Positions 26,776-34,996 of a DNA stretch of 64,000 nt are shown piece by piece. The notes beneath the pieces were generated by a model. It worked only from the letters and a program-made list of their open reading frames with translations, was not told the origin of the DNA and did no database searches. This DNA is from Streptomyces sp. NRRL F-5126 (GTDB taxonomy: Bacteria > Actinomycetota > Actinomycetes > Streptomycetales > Streptomycetaceae). The stretch lies in assembly GCF_000721265.1 (NCBI RefSeq), contig NZ_JOFZ01000004.1:310001-374000 (forward strand), read 5' to 3'. How positions within the stretch are numbered: position 1 is the first letter of the stretch; each line of letters opens with the position of its first letter. The translations under genes and the position numbers were made by a program.

Positions 26776-27960
26776 TCACGGCTCCTGGGCGGCCTCGGGG
26801 CGCGCGTACGTGCGTCCCTTCCACGCGGCGCCGCGCCCACGGTAGTGCTGCACGGCGGAGTCGACGGTCATCAGCAGGTACAGCAGCGCCGTGAACGGCA
26901 GCAGGGGTGCCGTCCACAGGGGTTCGCGGTAGTAGCGCAGCATCGGCAGGTACGAGCCCGTCATCACGGCCCACGCCGCGAAACCCGCCCAGCCGGCCCA
27001 GGCGCCCGCGCCGGCCAGGCCTGCGATCGTCATCGCGGGCGGCACCAGGTAGATCAGCGCGAGCCCGACCACCGTGCCGAACAGCACCAGCGGGTTGTGC
27101 CGCAGCTGGGCGTACGCGCTGCGCGAGACCATCTTCCACAGGTCGGCCAGGCGCGGGTACGGCCGGACGCTGTCCACCCGTTCCGCGAGCCCCAGCCAGA
27201 TCCTGCCGCCCGACGCCTGCACGGCGCGCGCGAGCGACACGTCGTCGATCACGGCCTGGTGGATCGACTCCGGGACCCGCGCGCGCTCCGCCGCCTGCGC
27301 CCGCAGCAGCACGCAGCCGCCCGCGGCCGCGGCCGTGCGAAGAGACGGGTTGTTGACCCAGCGGAACGGATACAGCTGGGAGAAGAAGTACACGAACGCC
27401 GGTACGACGAGCTTCTCCCACAGGCTCGCCACCCTGAGACGCGCCATCTGCGAGACCATGTCGTAGCCGCCGCCGTGCGCGGCCTCCACGAGCGTGCGCA
27501 GGCTGTCCGGCTCATGCGCGATGTCCGCGTCCGTCAGCAGCAGATAGTCGGGTTCCACGCCGCGCGCCAGCGCGATGCCGTGCCGCACGGCCCACAGCTT
27601 GCCCGTCCAGCCGGGCCCCGGCTCACCGGGGGAGGAGACCGTCAGCGGCAACCCGCCGTCCCGCTCGGCGAGCTCCCGCGCCAGCTGCCCCGTGCCGTCG
27701 CCGCTGCCGTCGTCGACGAGGAAGACCTCGGCCCTGCCCGGGTACTGCTGCGCGAGCAGCGACGGCAGGCTCGACGGCAGCACCTCCGCCTCGTCCCTCG
27801 CCGGCACGACCACGGCCACCGACGGCCACTGCCCCGGCGCGGGCAGCCCGCGCGCACCCGACGGCAGGCGCTGGTCCGTCCGCCAGAAGAAGCCCTGTCC
27901 CAACAGAAGCCAGCACCAGACGGCCAGCGACACCACGGAGATCCACACAACGATGCTCAC
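26776..27960 (-). CDS. Membrane glycosyltransferase family 2, HpnB-like
   Basis: The protein has 394 aa from GTG at 27960 (the frame also runs to a GTG at 27996). One N-terminal helix is followed by a GT-A domain: VAVVVPARDEAEVLPSSLPS, VFLVDDGSGDGTGQLA, LLLTDADIAHEPDSLR with the DAD metal motif, and VIDDVSLARAVQASGG with the catalytic D-D pair. Three to four membrane helices lie at 285-375. The order resembles HpnB, the hopanoid-associated glycosyltransferase, but no hopanoid gene is near, so the acceptor is uncertain. It converges on the TerD gene with 17 bp between stop codons. Confidence 0.83.
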   Translation of the reverse strand: MSIVVWISVVSLAVWCWLLLGQGFFWRTDQRLPSGARGLPAPGQWPSVAVVVPARDEAEVLPSSLPSLLAQQYPGRAEVFLVDDGSGDGTGQLARELAERDGGLPLTVSSPGEPGPGWTGKLWAVRHGIALARGVEPDYLLLTDADIAHEPDSLRTLVEAAHGGGYDMVSQMARLRVASLWEKLVVPAFVYFFSQLYPFRWVNNPSLRTAAAAGGCVLLRAQAAERARVPESIHQAVIDDVSLARAVQASGGRIWLGLAERVDSVRPYPRLADLWKMVSRSAYAQLRHNPLVLFGTVVGLALIYLVPPAMTIAGLAGAGAWAGWAGFAAWAVMTGSYLPMLRYYREPLWTAPLLPFTALLYLLMTVDSAVQHYRGRGAAWKGRTYARPEAAQEP

Positions 27961-28003
27961 CCGCCGCAGTCTGCCGCACACCGGGCGGCGGGTCACGGTC
28001 GAC

Positions 28004-28009
28004 TAGGGT
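28004..28009 (+). promoter_or_regulatory. -10 box of the racemase gene
   Basis: TAGGGT ends 6 nt before the GTG at 28016; leaderless mRNA is likely. Confidence 0.45.
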
Positions 28010-28015
28010 GACGTC

Positions 28016-28789
28016 GTGAAGATCGCGCTGATGGACTCCGGTATCGGCCTGCTCGCGGCGGCCGCCGCGGTGCGCCGGCTGCGGCCGGACGCGGAACTCG
28101 TCCTGTCCTGCGACCCCGACGGGCTGCCCTGGGGGCCGCGGACGCCCGAGGACATCAGCGGCCGGGCACTGGCCGTCGCGCACGCTGCCTCGGCGCACCG
28201 GCCCGACGCCCTCATCGTGGCCTGCAACACCGCGACCGTGCACGCCCTGCCCGCGCTGCGCGCCGCGTACGAGCCCGGGCTGCCGGTCGTCGGCACGGTC
28301 CCCGCGATCAAGCCGGCCACGGCCGGCGGCGGAGCCGTCGCGGTGTGGGCAACCCCCGCCACCACGGGCAGCCCGTACCAGCGCGGGCTGATCGCCGAGT
28401 TCGGCCAGGGCGCCGAGGTCACCGAGGTGCCGTGCCCCGGGCTCGCGGACGCCGTGCAGAGCGCCGACGACGAAGCCGTCGACCGCGCGGTGGCCGCCGC
28501 TGCCGCGCTCACCCCGGCGGGGGTGCGGGCCGTGGTACTCGGCTGCACCCACTACGAACTGGTGGCGGACCGCATCGCGGCCGCCGTCGCGCCGGGCGCC
28601 GCGCTGCACGGATCGGCCACGGCGGTCGCGAGCCAGGCGCTGCGCCGCATCGGCGCGGACCCCGCCCCGGAAGCGGAGCCGGCGGGGCCGCCCGTCGTGC
28701 TGCTGAGCGGCAGGCAGTCCGACCTGCCGCCCGAGGCGCTCGCCTATGAACAGGGCCGCCTGCTGGCCCCTGTCGGCCGTCTCGTCTGA
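28016..28789 (+). CDS. Aspartate/glutamate racemase family protein
   Basis: The protein has 257 aa, starting KIALMDSGIGLLAAAAAVRRL as in MurI-type racemases (DSG at residues 7-9). Both catalytic cysteines are visible: C in LIVACNTATVHALPAL (first base) and C in VVLGCTHYELVADRI (second base). Such enzymes invert glutamate or related acids for peptidoglycan or D-amino acid pools. The sequence between the two sites is Ala-rich and departs from housekeeping MurI, so this is probably a second, more specialised copy. GTG start, leaderless promoter. It stands alone between a glycosyltransferase and a PH-like gene. Confidence 0.85.
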   Translation: MKIALMDSGIGLLAAAAAVRRLRPDAELVLSCDPDGLPWGPRTPEDISGRALAVAHAASAHRPDALIVACNTATVHALPALRAAYEPGLPVVGTVPAIKPATAGGGAVAVWATPATTGSPYQRGLIAEFGQGAEVTEVPCPGLADAVQSADDEAVDRAVAAAAALTPAGVRAVVLGCTHYELVADRIAAAVAPGAALHGSATAVASQALRRIGADPAPEAEPAGPPVVLLSGRQSDLPPEALAYEQGRLLAPVGRLV

Positions 28790-28910
28790 GCCCCTGGCGG
28801 CGCCGCCCGCCACCAGGGCGGCCACCGCCCCCCGCGTGCGGCGTGTCGAGGTTCACGGCCAGTGTCCCGTTCCGGCCGAACTCAAGGGGCCCAGTTCTCC
28901 GGAACGTGGG

Positions 28911-28916
28911 TACGCT
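28911..28916 (+). promoter_or_regulatory. -10 box of the PH-like gene
   Basis: TACGCT ends 7 nt before the ATG at 28924, with no binding site between; leaderless mRNA is likely. Confidence 0.4.
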
Positions 28917-28923
28917 GCATGCC

Positions 28924-29487
28924 ATGACGGAGCACTCACGGCAGCAGGGCCCCGCGGGCCAGGCCGCGACGACCCTGTCCGAGCGCTGGTCGGGCCGGGC
29001 GACCAATCGCGTGCAGTGGCTGCTCGCGGCGGTGGGCGCCGCGTGCATCGCGCTCGGTGTCGAGCTCGCCGTGGACTCCACCTGGACGTCCGGAGTGGCC
29101 GCGCTGCTGATGTCCGTGATCGGCTGCTTCGCCGCCGGCCTCCTGATGCTCTTCGGGACCCTCGCGTTCGTCCACGTCGGCGTACGGATCGACGAGGAGT
29201 GCCTGGAGGTGCGGTGCGGCCACATCGGCGTGCCGCGCCGCCGCATCCCCCTCTCGCACGTCATCGACGCGGACTTCGCGCCCCGTGTGACACCGCACCA
29301 GTGGGGCGGCTGGGGCTACCGCTGGCGGCCGGAGAAGGGCACGGCGGTCGTGGTGCGCAGGGGAGAGGGGCTGGTCCTGCGGATGCTCGACGGACGCGAC
29401 TTCACGGTGACGGTGGACGACGCCGAGTCGGCGGTGCGCATCCTGCGCGCCCGCTGCCGCGCGTCCCGCCCGGGCAGGGCCGTGTAG
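28924..29487 (+). CDS. Two-helix membrane protein with PH-like C-terminal domain
   Basis: The protein has 187 aa from ATG at 28924 (a longer frame upstream is not supported). Two membrane helices (about 32-55 and 58-82) form a hairpin. The C-terminal half, VGVRIDEECLEVRCGHIGVP, RRRIPLSHVIDADFAPRVTP and VVRRGEGLVLRMLDGRDFTVTVDD, has the strand order of bacterial PH-like domains found in many actinobacterial membrane proteins. Function unknown. It is followed by a 505-bp gap without a gene. Confidence 0.72.
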   Translation: MTEHSRQQGPAGQAATTLSERWSGRATNRVQWLLAAVGAACIALGVELAVDSTWTSGVAALLMSVIGCFAAGLLMLFGTLAFVHVGVRIDEECLEVRCGHIGVPRRRIPLSHVIDADFAPRVTPHQWGGWGYRWRPEKGTAVVVRRGEGLVLRMLDGRDFTVTVDDAESAVRILRARCRASRPGRAV

Positions 29488-29992
29488 CGCACCCGGAAGG
29501 GCGCGCATCGGCTCGCACGGGGGCCACGTCCCACGGCGATCCGGCGCCCGCGCGCCCACCGTGCGACGGGCCCGGCGGCGCGACGGAAACCGGTGCCTCC
29601 GCAGGCGCGCGTCGGGCAGCTCGAACACCTGTCGGGACGCCTTTTTGGGGCGGGCGATCTGGGCCCACAGCCTGAGGCCCGGAACCCAGGGGCATGCCGG
29701 CGGCGCGGTGGAGAAGCGCGCCCCGCAGAGTCTCAGCGTGCGGGGCCAGGAGGAGCCCCCATGGGCTCACGGGCCGATGCCGTCGGCGTCTGCCCTCATG
29801 GGGCTGGGTCTGGCGCTTCCCCGGCCCCACCGGGGCCTGCCTCATGCGCGGCGAAGCAGCACGGAGCCTGGCCCGTCGGCGCGCCTGCCTGCGCGCCCCG
29901 CGGCGCGACGCGGTAGGGCGCAGTGTGCCGGGCGGGCGGGGCCTGCGGCCCGCCCGTCCGGCTTCCGCGTCGTCACCCGGACGGCGCACGCG
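29488..29992. other. 505-bp gap with no recognised gene, rich in hairpins
   Basis: I find no convincing gene on either strand; long frames here read as Arg/Pro/Ala strings. It holds several perfect hairpins: GCCCCGCA/TGCGGGGC (29720-29727, 29739-29746), GAGCCC/GGGCTC (29753-29758, 29763-29768) and CCCCGG/CCGGGG (29819-29824, 29830-29835), and the run CCTTTTTGGGG near 29639. A structured RNA is possible but matches none I know (RNase P, tmRNA, SRP, 6S or riboswitches). Confidence 0.5.
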
Positions 29993-30997
29993 TCACCCGT
30001 ACGGCACAGCCGGCGGCGCGGGATCCGCCGTGCCGAGGCCCGCCAGCGCGCCCGCGGCCGCCGCCACCGGGGCGAAGCTGAGCGCGTCGCTCGCGCTCGC
30101 CAGGACCGCCAGGCACGTCAGCGCGGCAGCCGCCGACACCGCGACCGGTGTCGTACGGGGCGAGCGCGCCAGCCCGTACAGCATCCAGACGTAGACGCCC
30201 GCGAGCAGTGCGAGGCCCACCACGCCCTGCTCCGCGGCCTCCTGCAGCGGCGCCGAGTGGGCCTCACCGTCAAATGCGGAGGCGGCCTGGGCCGCCGCCG
30301 GACCCAGCTCCCCGAAGCGGTCGGGCCCCGCGCCGGTCACCGGGTGCTCGCGCGCGAGTGCCACCGCCTCGTGCCAGACCGCCACGCGGCGCGTGGGCAC
30401 CGCGCCGTCCGCGGGCAGCGCGCCGTGCGCGACGGCACACACCCCCGCGACGGCCGCCGCCGCGACCGCCGCACACACCAGCAGGACCGGCCCGCGTCCG
30501 CGTCCGTGCGCCCCCGCCGCCCCCAGCGCGCACAGCGCCACGGCGGCCGTCGCCGCGCATCCCGCGGGCGACCCGAGCACCGCGGCAAGTACCACCACGG
30601 CCACCACGAGCAGTCGCGCGGCCCAGGCCCGGCCCCCGGTGCGCACCGCGCAGGCCGCGCAGCACGCCGCGCCCTGCGCCAGGGCGAGCAGCGCCGCGAC
30701 CTCGCCGGCGCGTCCATCGCCTGCGCCGGAACCGGTCGCCGCGGCCGCCGCCGCGGCCCCCGCCGCCAGCGCCGACGCCACGGCCGCGCCCGCCGGTACG
30801 GCAGAGCCGCCGATCCGGCCGCAGGCGTAGCCCGCCACGACCGCGAGCACGGCGAGCAGCACGCCCTCCGGCCTGCCCTGCCCGAGAGCCGAGCTGATCA
30901 GCGCCCACACCGCGCAGCAGCCGAGCACGATGACCCCCACGGAGCCCGGCGCCCCGCCGGCCCCCGGGACCGGCGGTCTCTCCTGTGTTGTTGTCAA
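29993..30997 (-). CDS. O-antigen ligase-like (Wzy_C) membrane protein
   Basis: The protein has 334 aa, extremely Ala-rich, with about ten hydrophobic segments. The large periplasmic-type loop carries VWHEAVALAREHPVTGAGPDRFGE (cut: HPVTGAGPDRFGE) and DGEAHSAPLQEAAEQGVVGL, which are the H-P-x-x-G-x-G and H-N/S-x-x-Q/L-E patterns of the Wzy_C/WaaL superfamily. It may polymerise or transfer a glycan on a polyprenyl carrier. The frame offers no ATG or GTG near the conserved start; the TTG at 30997 has GGGGGG 8 nt upstream and is chosen. It diverges from the lnt gene. No other polysaccharide genes adjoin except the glycosyltransferase 2 kb away. Confidence 0.72.
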   Translation of the reverse strand: MTTTQERPPVPGAGGAPGSVGVIVLGCCAVWALISSALGQGRPEGVLLAVLAVVAGYACGRIGGSAVPAGAAVASALAAGAAAAAAATGSGAGDGRAGEVAALLALAQGAACCAACAVRTGGRAWAARLLVVAVVVLAAVLGSPAGCAATAAVALCALGAAGAHGRGRGPVLLVCAAVAAAAVAGVCAVAHGALPADGAVPTRRVAVWHEAVALAREHPVTGAGPDRFGELGPAAAQAASAFDGEAHSAPLQEAAEQGVVGLALLAGVYVWMLYGLARSPRTTPVAVSAAAALTCLAVLASASDALSFAPVAAAAGALAGLGTADPAPPAVPYG

Positions 30998-31176
30998 CCC
31001 CTCGACCCCCCGTCGAAGACTGGCGACACCGTAGCGGCTGCGCCGCCCCGCGTGGACACGGTGCGAAGGAATGGTGCCGAAATGTGGCCGCCGGCGTCGC
31101 AGGGGGCTCTCGTGGTCGCCCATTGCGCGCCGCGCGGCCCCCGGGCCGCACAAGTGCGCGCCGTACACTCCGCAGG

Positions 31177-32817
31177 GTGAGCGCCACCGTGACGTCGGTC
31201 GAGACCCCCCAGCCGGGACCCGCCCCGGCACCCGCCCCCGTCGGGCAGCGTCTGCTGCGGGGGCTGATCAGGCCCGCCGCCGCGGTGGCCGGCGGGCTGC
31301 TGCTCTACGTGAGCTTCCCGCCGCAACCCCTGTGGTTTCTCGCCCTGCCGGGGCTCGCGCTGTTCGGCTGGAGCCTGTACGGGCGCAGGCTCCGCGTGGG
31401 GTTCGGCCTGGGGCTTCTCGGCGGGCTCGCCTTCTTCCTGCCGCTGCTCGAATGGACGAGCGTCGAGGTCGGGTCCTTCCCGTGGATCGCGCTCGCCGTC
31501 GCGGAGGCGCTTTTCCTCGGGTGTGTGGGCCTCGGTATCGCCGCCGTCAGCAGGCTGCCCGTATGGCCCCTGTGGGCTGCGGGCGTGTGGATCGCGGGGG
31601 AGGCCGCGCGAGCGCGGTTCCCGTTCGGCGGGTTCTCCTGGGGCAAGGTCGCCTTCGGCCAGCCGGACGGCTTCTTCCTCCCTCTCGCCGCGGTCGGCGG
31701 CACGCCGCTGCTCGGCTTCGCCGTCGTCCTGTGCGCCTTCGGGCTCGCGGAGGCGGCCCGGCAGGCCGCGCGGCGGGTGGCAGCCGGCCGCGGATCGGGC
31801 GACGCGCGCAGGGGCGCCGTGACCGCCGCGGCCGTCACGGTCCTCGCCCCGGTCGCCGGGGCGTTCGCGGCGCTGCCGCTCGTGTCGACCGCCCCCGAGG
31901 CGGGCTCCGCCACCGTGGCCGCGATCCAGGGCAATGTGCCCCGCATGGGCCTGGACTTCAACGCGCAGCGCTCCGCCGTGCTCGACAACCACGTCAAGGA
32001 GACGCTGAAGCTCGCCGCCGAGGTCAAGGCGGGCAAGCGGCCCAAACCCGACCTGGTGCTGTGGCCGGAGAACTCCTCCGACATCGACCCGCTCCACGAC
32101 GAGGGCGCGCGCCTGGCCATCGACACGGCGGTCAAGGCGATCGGGGTGCCCACGGAGATCGGCACGGTCGTGCAGCAGCCGGGGCCCGACGGCAAGCTCT
32201 ACAACACGCTGATCAACTGGAGCCCCACCACGGGTCCCGGCGCCACCTACGAGAAGCGCCACATCCAGCCGTTCGGCGAGTACATCCCGATGCGCTCGCT
32301 CGCCGAGAAGTTCAGCAAGGACGTCGCGCTCGTGCGCAAGGACTTCACGCCCGGCACCAAGGTCGGCGTCTTCGACATGGCGGGCACGAAGGTCGGCTTC
32401 GCCACCTGCTACGAGGCCGCTTTCGACAACGACGTGCGCGACCCGGTCGTGGCGGGCGCCGAGATGCTCGCCGTGCCGAGCAACAACGCCACCTTCGACC
32501 GCAGCCGGATGACGTACCAGCAGCTGGCGATGGACGAGGTGCGCGCGGTCGAGCACAGCCGCTCCGTGGTCGTGCCCACGACCAGCGGCGTCAGCGCCAT
32601 CATCGAGCCCGACGGCAGCATCACCCGGAAGAGCGGGATGTTCACGCCCGCGATCCTGGAGGGCAAGGTCCCGTTGCGTACGTCGCTGACCCCCGCGACC
32701 CGGCTCGGCACGCTGCCCGAGTGGCTGCTCGTCGCCGTGGGCGGGGCGGGCGTCGCCTGGACCGTCGTGCGCACCGTACGGAGCAGGCGCGGCGGTTCGA
32801 CCGCCGCGCGGGCGTGA
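31177..32817 (+). CDS. lnt: Apolipoprotein N-acyltransferase
   Basis: The protein has 546 aa. Six or so N-terminal membrane helices (33-235), with LLYVSFPPQPLWFLALPGLA as the usual first pair. A nitrilase-like domain follows with the catalytic triad E298 (LVLWPENSSD), K360 (ATYEKRHIQPFGEYIP) and C411 (GFATCYEAAFDN), and a last helix near 520. It transfers an acyl chain from phospholipid to the N-terminal cysteine of lipoproteins after signal peptidase II. Streptomyces have two Lnt copies; this looks complete and active. The GTG at 31177 begins the first helix region; TACACT ends 7 nt upstream and may give a leaderless mRNA. No ppm1 (dolichol-phosphate mannose synthase) follows, unlike some actinobacteria. 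Confidence 0.92.
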   Translation: MSATVTSVETPQPGPAPAPAPVGQRLLRGLIRPAAAVAGGLLLYVSFPPQPLWFLALPGLALFGWSLYGRRLRVGFGLGLLGGLAFFLPLLEWTSVEVGSFPWIALAVAEALFLGCVGLGIAAVSRLPVWPLWAAGVWIAGEAARARFPFGGFSWGKVAFGQPDGFFLPLAAVGGTPLLGFAVVLCAFGLAEAARQAARRVAAGRGSGDARRGAVTAAAVTVLAPVAGAFAALPLVSTAPEAGSATVAAIQGNVPRMGLDFNAQRSAVLDNHVKETLKLAAEVKAGKRPKPDLVLWPENSSDIDPLHDEGARLAIDTAVKAIGVPTEIGTVVQQPGPDGKLYNTLINWSPTTGPGATYEKRHIQPFGEYIPMRSLAEKFSKDVALVRKDFTPGTKVGVFDMAGTKVGFATCYEAAFDNDVRDPVVAGAEMLAVPSNNATFDRSRMTYQQLAMDEVRAVEHSRSVVVPTTSGVSAIIEPDGSITRKSGMFTPAILEGKVPLRTSLTPATRLGTLPEWLLVAVGGAGVAWTVVRTVRSRRGGSTAARA

Positions 32818-32855
32818 CCGGCCGGATCACGTCGCCCGAGCAGCCGCCGGGGCCG

Positions 32856-32861
32856 TAGGGT
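32856..32861 (+). promoter_or_regulatory. -10 box of the Nudix gene
   Basis: TAGGGT ends 8 nt before the ATG at 32870; leaderless mRNA is likely. The GTG at 32864 is too close to the box to be the start of the message. Confidence 0.4.
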
Positions 32862-32869
32862 CGGTGACC

Positions 32870-33349
32870 ATGGGAACGCCTGACTTCATCCGGGACATCC
32901 GCGCCGACGCCGGCCACCAGCTGCTCGTGCTGCCGGGGGTGACCGCCGTCGTCTTCGACGACGAGGGCCGGGTCCTGCTCGGCCGCAGGGCCGACAACGG
33001 CGAGTGGGCGCTCGTCGCGGGCATCCCGGAGCCGGGGGAGCAGCCCGCGGCCGCCGCGGTGCGGGAGGTCTTCGAGGAGACCGGCGTCCACTGCGAGACG
33101 GAACGCGTCGTGTCCGTGCACGCGATGCGCAAGCCGATCACGTACCCCAACGGCGACGTGTGCCAGTTCATGGACATCACCTTCGCCTGCCGTGCGATCG
33201 GCGGCGAGGCGCACGTGCACGACGAGGAGTCCCTCGAGGTCGGCTGGTTCCCGGTCGACGCGCTGCCCGAGCTGCGCGACTTCGCGCTGTTCCGCCTCAA
33301 GCAGGCGCTCGGCGACGGGCCCACCTGGTTCGAGCCGGCCATCGGCTGA
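32870..33349 (+). CDS. Nudix hydrolase
   Basis: The protein has 159 aa. The Nudix box is complete: GIPEPGEQPAAAAVREVFEE followed by TGV, with the metal-binding glutamates in place. It is preceded by VVFDDEGRVLLGRRADNGEW, the usual strand pair. The end (VGWFPVDALPELRDFALFRL) resembles the ADP-ribose/8-oxo-dGTP type subgroup, but the substrate cannot be told from motifs. The gene lies 52 bp after lnt and 60 bp before the dehydrogenase, and seems to have its own promoter. Confidence 0.9.
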   Translation: MGTPDFIRDIRADAGHQLLVLPGVTAVVFDDEGRVLLGRRADNGEWALVAGIPEPGEQPAAAAVREVFEETGVHCETERVVSVHAMRKPITYPNGDVCQFMDITFACRAIGGEAHVHDEESLEVGWFPVDALPELRDFALFRLKQALGDGPTWFEPAIG

Positions 33350-33397
33350 CCGGCCGCGGGCTCGCGGACAACCCGCGGACCATCACGGGCGGATCAC

Positions 33398-33403
33398 TAC
33401 GGT
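33398..33403 (+). promoter_or_regulatory. -10 box of the SDR gene
   Basis: TACGGT ends 6 nt before the ATG at 33410; leaderless mRNA is likely. Confidence 0.4.
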
Positions 33404-33409
33404 GGGATC

Positions 33410-34225
33410 ATGACGCACAACGACGCGACAGAACCCGCTTCCCGCGCCGCCGGCCGCTCCGGCGGGCTCGACCTGAGGGGCCGCACCGCCCTCGTCACCG
33501 GTGCGGCCGGCGGCATCGGCAGGGCCTGCGCGCTGCGGCTCGCGGCCGCCGGCGCCGCCGTGCGGGCGCTCGACCGGGACGCGTCCGGCCTCGCCGCGCT
33601 GGCCGCGGAGCCCATCGAGGGCGACGGCGCCCTGCTGCCCGAAGTGCTCGACCTCACCGACCTCGACGCCGCTCAGCGCGCGGCCGCGGGCGCCGATGTC
33701 CTCGTCAACAACGCGGGCCTGCAACTGGTCAGGCCCATCGAGGAGTTCCCTGCCGACGTCTTCCACACCGTACTCACGGTGATGCTCGAGGCGCCGTTCC
33801 GCCTGATCAAGGGCGCGCTGCCGCACATGTACGCGAAGGGATGGGGCCGCATCGTCAACATCTCGTCGGTGCACGGACTGAGGGCGTCGCCGTACAAATC
33901 GGCGTACGTCGCCGCGAAGCACGGGCTCGAGGGGCTGTCCAAGACTGCGGCGCTCGAAGGGGCCGGGCACGGCGTGACATCCAACTGCGTCAACCCCGCC
34001 TACGTACGCACTCCGCTCGTGGAGCGGCAGATCGCCGACCAGGCCGAGGCCCACGGGATCCCTCCCGAACGCGTCGTCTCCGAGGTGATGCTCACCGAGA
34101 CGGCGCTGAAGCGGCTGCTCGAGCCGGAGGAGGTCGCGGAGGCCGTCGCCTACCTCTGCACCGAGCAGGCGTCGTTCGTCACGGGCTCGTCCCTCACGCT
34201 GGACGGTGGCTGGACGGCACGCTGA
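33410..34225 (+). CDS. 3-hydroxybutyrate dehydrogenase (SDR family)
   Basis: The protein has 271 aa and is a classical short-chain dehydrogenase: TGAAGGIGRACALRLA nucleotide loop, DVLVNNAGLQLV, the catalytic NISS...Y-x-x-x-K (VNISSVHGLRASPYKSAYVA, then AKHG), and VTSNCVNPAYVRTPLVERQI with the Q-I segment typical of D-3-hydroxybutyrate dehydrogenase. That enzyme turns 3-hydroxybutyrate to acetoacetate with NAD. The long segment after PLVERQIADQAEAHGIPPER fits the substrate lid of that subgroup. A catabolic role for ketone bodies or PHB is likely. No PHB gene lies nearby. Confidence 0.85.
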   Translation: MTHNDATEPASRAAGRSGGLDLRGRTALVTGAAGGIGRACALRLAAAGAAVRALDRDASGLAALAAEPIEGDGALLPEVLDLTDLDAAQRAAAGADVLVNNAGLQLVRPIEEFPADVFHTVLTVMLEAPFRLIKGALPHMYAKGWGRIVNISSVHGLRASPYKSAYVAAKHGLEGLSKTAALEGAGHGVTSNCVNPAYVRTPLVERQIADQAEAHGIPPERVVSEVMLTETALKRLLEPEEVAEAVAYLCTEQASFVTGSSLTLDGGWTAR

Positions 34226-34244
34226 GGGGGGCCGAAACCTGCTG

Positions 34245-34282
34245 TTGACGTGAGCACGTCGCGCTGCAATGGTCTAGTCCAA
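34245..34282 (+). promoter_or_regulatory. Promoter with DasR-type (dre) operator before the AA10 gene
   Basis: A -35 box TTGACG (34245-34250) is followed, after 19 bp, by TGGTCTAGTCCA (34270-34281), an 11 of 12 match to the palindromic dre centre TGGTCTAGACCA that I recall for DasR. The operator overlaps the -10 region (AATGGT), so binding should block transcription. The leader to the ATG at 34450 is about 165 nt. The same site stands before the GH19 chitinase gene. Confidence 0.75.
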
Positions 34283-34449
34283 GCGGCGGCGCCCGTCCCC
34301 ACGCATCCCGGATGAGGCCGTGGCGGGCGGTCGAGCGCCGTCGTCCTTCGCACAGCCAGGCCCCACACTCGACCAGAGGCGCGCCGCCGTCCCCGCGAGT
34401 ACCCCATGGCTCGCGGCACACGGCACCGCCTCGCGTGAAGGAGTTCGTG

Positions 34450-34968
34450 ATGCGTGCAGGCAACAAGTGGAAGGCAGCCCTGGGAGGCGCGGTCCTCGCG
34501 CCCGTCGTCGCGGTGGCGCTCCCGGCGAGTTCGGCGAGCGCACACGGCTACGTCTCGTCGCCGCCCAGCCGGCAGGCGCAGTGCGCCGAGGGAATCGTGA
34601 GCTGCGGCCCCATCAAGTGGGAGCCGCAGAGCGTGGAGGGCCCGAAGGGCCTGAAGAGCTGCAGCGGCGGCAACGCCAGGTTCGCCGAGCTCGACGACGA
34701 CAGCAAGGGCTGGGTGGTCACGCCCGTCTCGTCCACCACGACGTTCACCTGGACGCTGACGGCCCGCCACGCCACCAGCACCTGGCAGTACTTCGTCGGC
34801 GACCGGAAGATCGCGGAGTTCAACGACCACGGCGCGAGGCCGAACGCCACCGTCACCCACCAGGTGAACTTCGGCGACCTGCGCGGCAAGCAGAAGGTAC
34901 TCGCCGTCTGGAACATCGCCGACACGGCCAACGCGTTCTACACCTGCATCGATGTGAACGTCGGCTGA
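34450..34968 (+). CDS. AA10 lytic polysaccharide monooxygenase, chitin-active type
   Basis: The protein has 172 aa. The signal peptide ends at SASA; the mature protein begins with H32 (HGYVSSPPSRQAQC), the copper-binding N-terminal histidine. The second histidine of the brace is H107 in WTLTARHATSTWQYF. A single AA10 domain of about 140 residues with four cysteines and no binding module, like the small chitin-active LPMOs of Streptomyces. It cleaves crystalline chitin oxidatively outside the cell. AAGGAG (34438-34443) precedes the ATG at 34450; a GTG 3 nt upstream is also in frame. The DasR-type operator upstream ties it to N-acetylglucosamine control. Confidence 0.93.
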   Translation: MRAGNKWKAALGGAVLAPVVAVALPASSASAHGYVSSPPSRQAQCAEGIVSCGPIKWEPQSVEGPKGLKSCSGGNARFAELDDDSKGWVVTPVSSTTTFTWTLTARHATSTWQYFVGDRKIAEFNDHGARPNATVTHQVNFGDLRGKQKVLAVWNIADTANAFYTCIDVNVG

Positions 34969-34996
34969 CCCGTCCCGGCTGTGGTCCCGTCCAGCC

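Noticed and set aside
29575..29660. Cobalamin-riboswitch-like sequence (GACGGAAACCGGTGC)
   Set aside because: Only the short GGAAACCGGTG stretch resembles the box; the other conserved blocks are missing and the genes around have no B12 link.
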